64,000 bases of DNA from Aradus depressus. Its lineage: Eukaryota; Arthropoda; Insecta; Hemiptera; Aradidae. Each line of letters starts with the position of its first letter. Position 1 is the first letter of the stretch. The DNA lies in NCBI GenBank assembly GCA_963662175.1, contig OY759225.1, positions 558,001 to 622,000 on the forward strand, read 5' to 3'. Both the position numbers and the translations under genes were made by a program. Positions 46,352-56,845 of this stretch are shown here, piece after piece. The notes below the pieces were generated by a model. It saw only the letters and a list, made by a program, of their open reading frames with translations. It did not search any database and was not told the origin of the DNA.

Positions 46352-46990
46352 TTAATATTCAAAATATAGGCCACCGTGTTCTATGGTAGTAAGCCTCTTG
46401 TGGCTAGCTGTTGTGTCCCAGGCCGATACCATCCATTCCTTGGGTTTAGAAGCGAAGAATTCTTGTACACCAGTCCTGACTTCCTCAAAATTGCCGAAGA
46501 AAGAGAGCCATTGATCAAAACATATAATCCGAGGGTGCAAAGTCGGGGCATATGTAGGGTGGGATAACAACTCAATCCCATCAAGTTGGAAGAGTATTCG
46601 CTTGCGGTTTACTAAGGCCGAGTATCGCTGAGCCAAAACTGCATACCTGCGTTGCAGCAGTTCACAATAGAGCCGGAAATCGATCTGGGATAAATTCAAC
46701 ATAGATAATACCTTCATAGTTCCAAAAAACACTCAACATCATTTTTTTTTTTTTCGAATTAGCCAGGTTTTGCAACGGGCTGAGTTGACACCCACAACTT
46801 AACCACTGATCACTACAATCTGGGTTATGCCAGTAGATCCACTTTTCGACGCACGTCACAATTCTGTTGTTTAGCTGTTATTTAGGGACTATGTATCTCT
46901 TTTCTCGTTTACTGTGCTCTGGTGAAGTGAACTAACGTGAAGATTCTGTTGCTTTAATCAACGATTGCAATAACTCCTTCGGAGGGCGAG
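46352..46990 (-). pseudogene. mariner transposase C-half relic
   Basis: The minus strand reads IVTCVEKWIYWHNPDC, then a lysine-rich slip and MMLSVFWNYEGIIYVEFIPD. After another frame change come LYCELLQRRYAVL, SHPTYAPTLHPRIICFDQWL, EVRTGVQEFFASKPKEW and HGGLYFEY before the stop. This is the usual mariner order. The first catalytic Asp (normally TGDEKW) reads Cys-Val, and other core residues have decayed. The N-terminal helix-turn-helix is missing. Confidence 0.82.
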
Positions 46991-48195
46991 ATTTTATATC
47001 GCATACATTTTTAAATGCAGTTCACTAAAAAATTGAGCTTTTGGACTAATCCGTTTTTCGCTACAAACCTTCGAATGTAGATAAAACGAAAGAAAATTAC
47101 GTTTTTTTTTTTTAGTTTTAGTTTTCAAAACACATTATCGGTTTATTTTTAAATTGTGGAAAAAAAATAATAAATAAAGGAAATACTCGTCTAAGTACAA
47201 ACTATTTTAGCTGTTATAATCATAACCATAAAATCATTATATGTTTTCAAGTAAATTATATAAAATCGAATTTCGTTAGAAAAAAAAATGGATGCTTAGA
47301 GTCTTCACTACCAGTGCTGGACAAACGCTTTCTATTAATGTGTTTTCTATAATTATTGAAAGTGCATTATCGATTTGGTTTGGTTGGAGCGGCCAAGTGC
47401 AGTCCCGATCGTGTCGAAAGCTCTCCCACTTAGTAAATAAATAAAAAAAAGTTTCAATGTATTTTATCTCTTCTTCGGTTAGTCAGAAAAGGTACAAAAT
47501 ATGGATGGTTAGAGCTGTGGTTTAGTTATTATTAAAGAAAAAACCTTTAGGAAAACATGTAAAATATTCAAATTTATGTAAATATTGTTATAATTATTAT
47601 TAATCTGTTGCACATTATTTTCGTATTTATAAATCCAGAGGACCGTCCTTAAGCTTTCCATCAAACTGCTCTTACTTGTGAAGTAATAAAGAAATATATG
47701 TATTTTTTTTATTATTTTGTTTTTGCTTTCCTTGCATATATATTCCAACCGATTCTTTTTGAGAACCAAAAATATTTTTGTTTTAGAATTAAGATTTCAA
47801 CTTTTCCTTCAGATCTTTGCTTTACATTAAAATGTTTACAATTTTCATTAATTAACCTTTTTTTGGTGGAGGAAGGGAGGGGGCGGTGGAGGTTTATCAC
47901 CCGTTTGCCGATAGGGCCTAATTATTCAATTTACAAAAATAAATTGTTGCTGTGGCTGGCTGAGATTCACGGCGCCGGCATGAATCCCCGAACATCCTCC
48001 ATCAGCTCTCCTTAGTCTTTAATTCTTCTACCATAAGCCTTACTAAGCTGGATATACTTTTCCCGGAGTGGGACGCACGTCAAAGAGCAGAAAGCTCCAG
48101 GTACCCAAAGACCGCTCGACACCAACGTCATGTCGAAATGAGACTTTCCATTGGGGCCGCGGAGAAAGCGGATCGTTGACTATACATAGATAATG
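46991..48195. other. Intergenic, nothing assigned
   Basis: A/T-rich. A moderately GC-rich patch at 47950-48180 has no coding frame. Confidence 0.4.
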
Positions 48196-48380
48196 ACTGG
48201 TATTAAAGTTAAAAATCGTAATAACTGCTGATATGATGACGATGTAATCGACACGAAATTATGAAAGAGGGTTCAGAAATCTGAGTAAGACACCTACTGA
48301 TTTTCAACCAAATCGGGGGACTGGTTTCAGAGAGAGTGAGGAAACTTAATTAATTCGCATTGGGGAAGTTCAATGCCGGA
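48195..48380 (-). repeat. Dispersed stem-loop repeat family, partial copy
   Basis: It has AATAACTGCTGATATGATG, CGACACGAAATTATG, CTGATTTTCAACCAAATCG and GGGGAAGTTCAATGCCGG. Confidence 0.55.
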
Positions 48381-49151
48381 GTTTTACCGACAACTTTTGC
48401 CGGAGTTTTACCGACAACTTTTTCATCTTGATCTTGCTTTCGACAAAGGTTACCGATCAGGGTTGTTACTCAAACAAAAACATCCGCGAATTTGGCAATG
48501 AGAGTGTTTGGCTTTGATTTTTTTTTTTTTTTTTGGGGGGGGGGGATTTTTCCCAGTTTGGAATTGAGCACTCAGTGCCCTGTTGCGGAACTTTGTAGTT
48601 CGCTAGTAAATCCATGCTGTACATGACACAATAACAAAACACTTCTCGCCACTTTCCTGGTTCGTTTCCAAAACACCCCATTTCCAATTAGGCTAGAAGG
48701 GTTGCTGAGTGATACATCTGTCTTGAAGTCAGTAGTTTAATAATAAAAATTCTTTATCGATATTTTAAAAAATATTACAGTTTTCTATGGCTACGAATAA
48801 TAATAATAAAATATATAAAATAAAAGAAAATAACTATTATTAAACATTTTTCGAAACAAAACAAATATTGTTTAATTGTAGATTTCTGAGAGTTGTATTT
48901 ATTTGGTTGAAGTGATTATATCAGAGGGTAAATAATAACAAATTTTAACTATTGTTTTTGACTTTGGCCCATTATTGACTTGATATTTTGTTCTTAAACA
49001 ACTGAATGTACAAACTATGAAGGGTTTAGCAAATTAGGTATGTACAGTCGACATTAACAATTTGTTAAACATTGTTTGTTCAAATTGAATCTCTATTATT
49101 ACTTTGTTTTCATTAAAATAGCAAAACAACAAGCTTAATTTCCTCACTAAA

Positions 49152-49326
49152 TCATCTTGAAGTGAAATATTTTTTATTGGCCTTCATCAGACCATCCAGC
49201 GCTCTCCCTGCAGCTACAGACTCTTTCAGATTTTCTGGAAAGATAATCTTATGTCTGACGACAGACTTGAGGACGAGAGCTCCCACATAAAGGATGAAAT
49301 ATATGCTGAAATAGAGGGGAATGTAC
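49152..49326 (-). CDS. Tyr/Pro membrane protein exon 5: membrane span, tail, stop
   Basis: Acceptor TTTATTTCAG, stop TGA at 49152-49154. It completes the split Trp codon of exon 4. Confidence 0.83.
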
Positions 49327-52300
49327 CTGAAATAAATAAACATATATACATTATGTAAAGTAATCATTTAAATATTTAGGTACTTAAATGTTTTTTGAAT
49401 AAACTACATGATTTACCCGACTTTCCATGGTTAGTTAGTTATTATGACTCATGCCCGGGCTTCAAGTACGAGGTCATATCACTTACTACCAGAGTACTCT
49501 TTCCTCGCTCTGATGGATATGAGCCCGACCCTATTGTGGGAGTTCTAAATTAAAAGGACGGCGATCTCAAGGTTTTTTCACCTCTCAGAAAAAAAAATAG
49601 CCTAAGAGCCTCAGCCGGGTAATAATTAGCCTTAATTACAAGGTCGACATAAAAGTGTCGATATTAATAACTGGGACGAAGAAAACCAGCCTTAAATGTT
49701 TGTTTCTTACCACATAAAATGTACAACAGTAAAAACTTGTCTAAAAATGTTGTCTGAAGGATTAACATTAAGAGAAATAAGTAATAGAAGATTAGTAAAA
49801 AATAATAATGTGGCGAGCCTGTTGAGGTTCCACCTAAATTATCCTAATTTGAATTATACATTTTCATTTCACAGTGACACTAGCAACCGATCACGGATCC
49901 CTGTCGATGTCGATGGCAACCAGAAGTCTACAGAACTTTTCTTCCTCCTTTCCCGTTCAAAGCCCAAACGGAACATGGACTAAGTCGGACAAAGAAAAAG
50001 CACAAGTATTCCTTCAACACTGAGCAGACACTTCCATTTAACGACATTCATCATGTATCAGTTTACCACCAAGAAATCACCACTCCGACAGGTGACGCAG
50101 ACTATCCTTCAGCTTCCCAACAACAAGTCTCCTGGCTATCATCTCATTACTGCCAGTGTTGAAAAATCTTTCCCTCAAACCTGTCATCTTTCTTACATCT
50201 TCAGTTGCATGAAACTGTCAGCCTAGCTATATCCACTCACACCATGCTATTCAAAATACAATTCTTGGAACAATCACACATCGCCCATACTATGTTTCAA
50301 ACGGAACACCACCGCGATTTCGACATACCATTCTTACACGACATCCTAGTCGAAGCAATGATTGCATTGCCGTTCGCCGTGTGACCTGCCTGAGGAGGCG
50401 GTGTTGCTGACCAGCCGCTTCATCCAGTGACAAGTGTTTTTGTTATTCTACTCTTCTGTTCTCACAGTTTCAAAGTGTTCATGAAATTGTGAAAAAAAAA
50501 TTAAAAATGTAATAATTACATTAAAACTATTTTAATAAAAAATATATATTGCGGATTTCTATACACAAAGATCTGAGGATAAGCAGGAGTCACAAATTAT
50601 GGAAAATAAATAGAATGAGGAGTTGAGAATAAGGCCAGGAACTAATCCTACACCTTACCAGAGGCACGTACCAGAGCAACGATAGAGCCCTATGGTTGTA
50701 GACCATATGACCAGGTAAAAAAATCGGGCATGATCCACAAACGAACAATTTCTTTAAAAAATGTTAAACCAATTTCGTATTTTTCCGAAGCCCGATAGAA
50801 TTAGAAATTAGGATCTCTATTTTTGCGGACATATATATTATAAGGTAAGATCAATGTATGTGTATACATAATATACGTATCTTTTCGCAGTAGATTGAGG
50901 GCTTATTGTATACCGCGGATGCATCGAGCAGCCCGATTAAATTTGAAACTGCTGAAAATCTGCTTACTTATCATGTGAACTTATCTGTATTCTAATTTTT
51001 TTTAAATATATGAAACACTAGCAGATTACCCGGCATCGCCCTGTTAGTAACTTTAAGCAATTTAGTAACGTTATCTCCCCTGTCAGTAACTGTACTAGTG
51101 AGTCTTATGAAGATACTAAGAGAATTTTATGAAAATCTATGGCGTTAAAGTGCTAGCACTCATTTTATGTCCCTTCACCCTTCCAAAACAATCCCTCCAT
51201 ATAGCCTATATTTTAAGTTGGACGATCCTTAAAAGGGCTTGCAAATTTCATGAATTTATTTCAGCCGTTTTCCTGTGAAGATCATACATACTGACTGAAA
51301 TTGAGCTGATGGTCTCTCCGGCCTTTATGTACAATGAAACGGATTTCTGATCAAACAAAAAAATCATTCCGACAAATATATATATTTTAAAAAACTGCTC
51401 GATATATATATATATATATACATTTAATGTCAAATGACTAGTTGTTATTGATAATATAAACATTTCTCGTGATCTATCAAGTGATACTCGACAAACTCGG
51501 TTCAGAGACTGAACAATATCAAATTATTCCGTCAATAAATTTTTGAAAAACCTACCACAAATGTCGACCAAGATAATAATATGTAACATTTGGTGATTGT
51601 TTAGGAGTCTGTTGAGGGGGGGCTCCACTTGTTGACGGAGCATCTGGAAGGAAGGCATCATTCGGTGGATATGGGACATGGTTAGGTAGATAGCTTGGAC
51701 TCAGTTGAGAAAGGAACGCAGAGGATCCTGGAGCGTACGGGTATCCAGAATTCCCATATTGAGCGTCCTGCTCAGAACTGACGTAGCTCACCTCCCCCGC
51801 CTGGCTCTCTCCACCTTCATAAGCATACTCAACATTCTCAGATCCGGAAAACTGTTAAAAATATATAATATATAGATTAGTGTTTATATTACGTTATATT
51901 CATATATACAGGGTGTCCCAGCATGGAGGTAAAAAACGTTGAGGTCTTAAAGGAAATTTAATTTTGAACAAAAAATTTCCTATAAACATAGGGCCGATTC
52001 GGAACCGTTCCGTGAACTTATTTTAAAGATAATTTACCGCTCTTTATGATGGTATAATTAACTTTGTGTTAGCTCTTATACTTAAAGAGGAATAAGAGAT
52101 TTTATTCAAAAAAAATAGTGCTAAGTAAAAAAATTGGAAGATGTTGAATATTTCTGAAACGGTTCCGAATCGGACCTATGTTTATAGGAAATTTTTTGTT
52201 CAAAATTAAATTTCCTTTTAGACCTCAAAGTTTTTTACCTCCATGCTGGGACACCCTGTATATATAACATCTCTCTATCTAAATATATATATATAACATA

Positions 52301-54621
52301 AAACCATCAAATACATCACTGAGGGTAAAAAGAAAATCCACGATCTATACACAGCCATTATAAAGGAGAAATGAGACGGAGAGGACACCTTGAGTTACTA
52401 CAGAGAGGCTATGCGGAAGGGACAGGGGAGGTACTTCTGTAGAACAGCTGCTCCACGTGCTGGCGTGGATATCACTAACTTCGGTTCTAGGCTCATCACT
52501 TTTCACTTCATTTTAACTACTTTTATGTTTTGAAGTTGACACCATAATTTTTTTTTAATCAATAATCAGAAAGGCGGCTTGTAGGATTTGAAAATGTGTT
52601 GCATGCATTGTTAAATATGCTCGAACCGCTTGAACCTCCCATGGTATTCTATTCTACACAAACATTCCTTCTATCTGCGTAATAAAGTTACATTACCTCT
52701 ATTAACATTAAGACAACCAATAATTATTATCTTCGTATTTGTAAATGTCACTTTTGTTAACTTCCCAGCATATAGGGAAGTTATTGTAATGGGTCCGAAA
52801 AAATAAATCAAAACTCATATTTTTATGTTTCAAGGTCATTACAATGTTTTACACTATTTTTGGAAAGAAGTATGTGTGTATACATATATATTATGATCTG
52901 AAAGACATTTTATCAAACTCGATCCAACCGTTTTTTTGCTTAACCAAAAGATTGCCAAAAAAGTGGTTTTTAGGAATTCTTGAAAACGATTTATCCGATC
53001 TAATTTGGAAAGGGGGGTTGTGAGGGGGCTGATCATAAAAGTAGGTCTAGCTCATCAACGGATGATCGGATTTTAATGAAATTTAACATGTAGTATTCTT
53101 AAAAGCCAAATTGAAAAAAGGGTGTGTTCTCACGAAATAAATAAAAATTAAATATTATAAAAATAAATTCTCAACGGTGTCTGTGAGTGGAGGTTGAGCA
53201 TAAAAATACTTCAACCTCATTAACGGATTATCGGATTGTCATGAAATTTTACATGTAATAGTTTTAAAAGCAAAATTAAAAAATAATAGGCTATGTGATC
53301 TATGTGTATTTGCATATCAATTAAAAATATATGTATAGATTAAATTCAATTTAATTAATAAATACTAATATGCATCGACCATAAGGCCAAAAGAAGAAGA
53401 ATGAATAAATAATTCTGTACTGAATAAAATGCCTGCCTACCTTTGTGATATTATTATTAATTATATTGATATCATGCTGGGAAGTTTGCCGTGTGGACCT
53501 CAAGGGCCGCACTTTGTAGAGTCATAATACACGGCCCAGTAACTACCTCTGATTTAGGGTGCAAAGAGGCAAACACACGTCCGAGAACCTGCTTGTTTTT
53601 TTTTCAGAACAGCGATTTTTCCTGCCGCGAGCAGATTAAAAAATGTTTCTAGCAGTTCAAAAGTATTTGATATCTGTTGTCGGGCTTTTATTTGAAATGA
53701 TTTTTGATAGTCTCAATTTTCATCCGATATTGGTCCAAATCTAATGAGATTTGAACTAACATATGTGACATCTTCCTCCAAACTTAAAGTGATGAATACT
53801 CTTTTGTTTCTAGAATATTCTTCTGATGTACTCGTAGGTACATCCTCTGAAAACCATGTTGGACTGCTTGTCGAGGAAGTGTCCAATTTCAAGCTAGTAG
53901 ATAAGGTTCACTATGAACGCATTGAGAACACTAATATACATTTATTAAAACAAATGTAACAGCAAATGTAAAGAGCAAAATAGATATACTTACATCCATT
54001 GGATTATTATAATTCTTAAAGCCATTCAATTTGTTCGGATGAAATCTGCTGTTTGGATTGAATCCTTGGAAATCAGTCGCCTTATAGCGGGTAGATACGG
54101 AAAATTCTTTGCATCTGTACAAAAACATACAAAGATAAGGGAAGGAAACAACAGTGTACAAAGTACTTTAAGAAATAAAATAAAAAATTATATCTTGAGA
54201 TATCACTTACAGTGTGTAGATACAAAACTCTTAATTTTCGAGTTAGTTGATAATTTTAAGAAAGTTATATATATTTGTTGACCTTTTCAAAAACGAATAC
54301 CTAGTAGGGAGTCCCGCGAAATGAATCCTTCATCTACATATGGTAAGTAATACAATCCAGACAGATTTTGGTATTCAGGAACTTCATAGGAGTTTGTATG
54401 TGGAACGTTAGTATTCTGGGTCACCCAAAGATATGTTAACAAGAATTTGCTATAAGATCTTCAACATGTTTTAAACACGAAATACATTTTTATTATAATT
54501 ATGGGACATAAACAACCAATAATATAGTGCGTTTCTCTAAATACATGTTATAATTGCCAACATACCTGGTTGTTTGTATGTTAAACAGTAATACGGATGC
54601 AGACACGAGTATGAAGAGCAT
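49152..54621 (-). CDS. Single-pass membrane protein, Tyr/Pro-rich, family not recognised
   Basis: Five exons on the minus strand: 54566-54621, 54301-54449, 53994-54106, 51556-51851, 49152-49326. They join in phase with GT-AG borders to 262 residues. Exon 1 starts MLFILVSASVLLFNIQTT, a signal peptide. Exons 2-4 give a luminal or extracellular part rich in Tyr, Asn and Pro (SYEVPEYQNLSGLYYLPYV, NPNSRFHPNKLNGFKNYNN, SPSYLPNHVPYPPNDAFLP) and the junction phrase YYYLGRHLWYIPLYFS. Exon 5 holds one membrane span (LYFSIYFILYVGALVLKSVV) and a short basic cytoplasmic tail ending KKYFTSR. The acceptor of exon 3 (54106) was chosen by phase; a better-looking AG at 54115 would break the frame. I do not recognise the family. 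It could be a cuticle- or chorion-associated membrane protein, but that is a guess. Confidence 0.75.
49440..49625 (-). mobile_element. Diverged SINE copy
   Basis: It has ATGACTCATGCCCGGGCTTC, TGAGCCCGACCCTATTGTGG, then a deletion and CCTAAGAGCCTCAGCCGGGT. It lies in intron 4 of the minus-strand gene. Confidence 0.75.
49866..50420 (+). pseudogene. Decayed LINE ORF2 fragment, sibling of the 1-kb LINE
   Basis: The plus strand reads CTTTCCCGTTCAAAGCCCAA and GAACATGGACTAAGTCGGAC, then AAAGCACAAGTATTCCTTCA. These track closely the region just after the endonuclease of the LINE at 1-1266, where the protein reads PNGTW-like and AKSDEEKAQVF. Stops and frame changes are frequent. Toward 50.4 kb it has CGTTCGCCGTGTGACCTGCC. 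Confidence 0.72.
51018..51280 (-). mobile_element. Helitron 3'-end fragment
   Basis: It begins ACTAGCAGATTACCCGGCAT, the complement of a Helitron terminus (hairpin plus CTAG and T). Only about 250 bp follow. Confidence 0.5.
51556..51851 (-). CDS. Tyr/Pro membrane protein exon 4
   Basis: Acceptor TTTTTAACAG, donor TTGTG/GTAGGT. Acidic start (FSGSENVEYAYEGGESQAGE), then Pro/Ser/Tyr-rich sequence. Confidence 0.82.
51909..52258. mobile_element. 350-bp foldback MITE (Tc1/mariner type), TA target
   Basis: It starts CAGGGTGTCCCAGCATGGAG and ends with the exact complement. The arms, about 120 bp, stay complementary through GGAAATTTAATTTTGAAC and CGGTTCCGAATCGG with small differences. TA lies on both sides. 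No protein. It sits in intron 3 of the minus-strand gene. Confidence 0.9.
52760..53300. repeat. Stem-loop repeat end followed by Helitron body fragment
   Basis: AACTTCCCAGCATATAGGGA at 52760 is the dispersed-family stem-loop. From about 52985 phrases such as ACGGATGATCGGATTTTAAT and AACATGTAGTATTCTT match Helitron A/B internal units, two copies, without ends. Confidence 0.55.
53994..54106 (-). CDS. Tyr/Pro membrane protein exon 3
   Basis: Acceptor GATGCAAAG/AA (phase-driven choice), donor GAT/GTAAGT. It reads FSVSTRYKATDFQGFNPNSR and then FHPNKLNGFKNYNNPMD. Confidence 0.65.
54301..54449 (-). CDS. Tyr/Pro membrane protein exon 2
   Basis: Acceptor TCTTATAG/C, donor CTAG/GTATTC. It reads KFLLTYLWVTQNTNVPHTNS and then YEVPEYQNLSGLYYLPYVDE. 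Confidence 0.7.
54566..54621 (-). CDS. Tyr/Pro membrane protein exon 1: signal peptide
   Basis: ATG at 54621, donor ACCAG/GTATGT. Eighteen codons, strongly hydrophobic. Confidence 0.75.
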
Positions 54622-55618
54622 CTGTATCGGTGCAGAACAATTCTGAGTCTGACAATTTGTCAAAACTTTACCAAACAGTGATAATAAGTGTAACGGTCAT
54701 TGATATTCCGTCATTGTTAGCCATTCGCTGCTAATGCATTGTCCAAACAAAGAGATATTTCACATGTAACAAAGCACACATCTAATGTTGGCTATATTTT
54801 ACAATTTATTAGATCGTATATACATATATATTTTCATCCAAATAATTTATTTACGTGGTGTTGCTTCATTTTAGGATAGATTTTCTTTTTTCTTAATGTT
54901 TCCAGGAAAAAGAAAAAAAAAAAATTCTTTAAACGCTAGAAGCTGTTATATGAATTTCTGTCTTTATCTTCGATTAATATTTCTCACAAAAACGTAATAT
55001 ACACATCAGTAAACACTGCAGAGGGTTAATAGGCAAATACAAATAATTATTGAGACTTTTTGATGGAATAATCTAGAAAAAAAAAAAAAAATGGAACATG
55101 TATTATAAAATATTCTTAATTTTGTATTTAAAATGACACTATTATAGTTTATAATAGCAATATATATTTTATATTATATATATTGGGTCAATAATTACTT
55201 TAGTGCTAATGCTTTTTCAGTGTTCTAATCTAATACAAAACTAATACAAGAATGGAATTAACAAATTAAATATAGGTATAGGTACCTACGTGTCATTCAA
55301 TAGCAGCTCTTTTTCTTTTGAATACAGGATACAATTTTACCGGAAATCTCCTTAAACATTACAAATCCAATTTTAGATTCGATGTAGCAGGGTTCAGAGC
55401 AAAATATTTATTGCACACACATGTAATTAGGATGGAGCCCGATAACGATACGTCGCTTTGAAGCAACCCTCTCGGTTATTTTGGTATCAGAATATGCAGC
55501 TCGTTGAGAGTTAAGATATAAAAAATTAAGCGTCTAATCTAAAAATGGCAAGTAAAGGGACTAAAAAAAATTAAATTAAGCCTTTTGCTCAAAATCGTAG
55601 GTGGTTGGACTTCTTTTT
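54622..55618. other. Intergenic, nothing assigned
   Basis: A/T-rich DNA upstream of the minus-strand gene; its promoter should lie just above 54621, but no clear TATA or initiator was picked out. Confidence 0.4.
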
Positions 55619-55619
55619 T

Positions 55620-55700
55620 TTCAGCTATACGAAGTATAGGGGAAGTTATGAAATCTGTCAGAAATTCGATGTGGAGGTTTCAACAGAATTTAATGTTTAA
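55620..55700 (-). repeat. Dispersed stem-loop repeat family, end fragment
   Basis: It has CAGCTATACGAAGTATAGGG, GAAGTTATGAAATCTG and AATTCGATG, then stops. Confidence 0.5.
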
Positions 55701-55874
55701 TGAATCCAAATATGTATAAAAAAAAAAGTGTACCCCATGTTATGGTATGTTTGTGTTATGTACTTATACCTCTACACAATACATTAGGTATATTGAATTG
55801 AAAGACTGGCGCTCCAACAACATTGTCTTTCCGTACCGATTGTTTCAAGACCGTAACCCTATTAACAAGTGTTT

Positions 55875-56115
55875 GACGTCTGTCGGCGCTCTTTCGTCAC
55901 TCTGGTGACATGAGCCCGACTCTGGAGTGTGAATGCTGAATGTTGTGAATCCAGGTTAAATTATCTAGTCTTACACTCATTAGAGTATCTGACAGCACAC
56001 AGGCTCGGGACCATCGCTCAATGTCCCGTCCCAAGGAGGGCGTGCTAAAGTTTTTCTTTACTCCCAGATAAAAACCGGGCTTTTAATCTTAAGCACAATA
56101 GACAACAGCGCCCTC
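55875..56115 (-). mobile_element. Diverged SINE copy
   Basis: It has CTTTCGTCACTCTGGTGACA, CACAGGCTCGGGACCATCGC and CAATGTCCCGTCCCAAGG, ending at ACAGCGCCCTC. Several small deletions. Confidence 0.72.
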
Positions 56116-56845
56116 TAAAAAAACTTTAAAAATTACTTTTAAACACATAATAATTAGCAATACATTATCTGAATGAGTGTGGAAAAATAAATTGATCAAA
56201 ACTCAATAATAGAATATTAGGCTTACTGAATGGAACTAGTGCCGCCATCCTAGACATAAATAAATACATACATGAAATGACCTCATTATTATAGTAAATG
56301 GTTTAGTTCGTAACAATTATACAAAATAAAAATTGGCTTTTATAACAAAGTAATTATTATTAAATTCCATTTCGTTTCAGTAAAAGATTGTTTATTTGGA
56401 AGTGATTAATAGCAAACGTTTGTACCGCAACAGTCAATATTTGAATTTTTATAAAAATTAGTAATTTTCTACTGATAAACGTACATTCTTTTCATTAATT
56501 TGTAACATTACTTGTGCATTCATTGTCATTATATCTTTGTACTTCTGCAGGACACAATTGAAATTTACCACTAAACGGCCATGTTGTGCCCAAAATACTT
56601 CACAAATGTCGTCTATCACTGGTGCTTGCTCCAGCACTTAGTCCGCTATCCAGTACCTGTTGGAGATGAATGGTCATGTTTGAAAAGAGATTCTTATTTA
56701 GAATATTATTGTAGAGTGTACCCTTGAAACTAAAACTAAACAGTGTTATTCAAAGTAGATCTAACTGTTAGTTGTGTCAACAGTGAGTGAGTGTTGTGTC
56801 CTAACAGATCTCACCCTCCTCAGGCAATGTTCCATCCTCTCTGTC

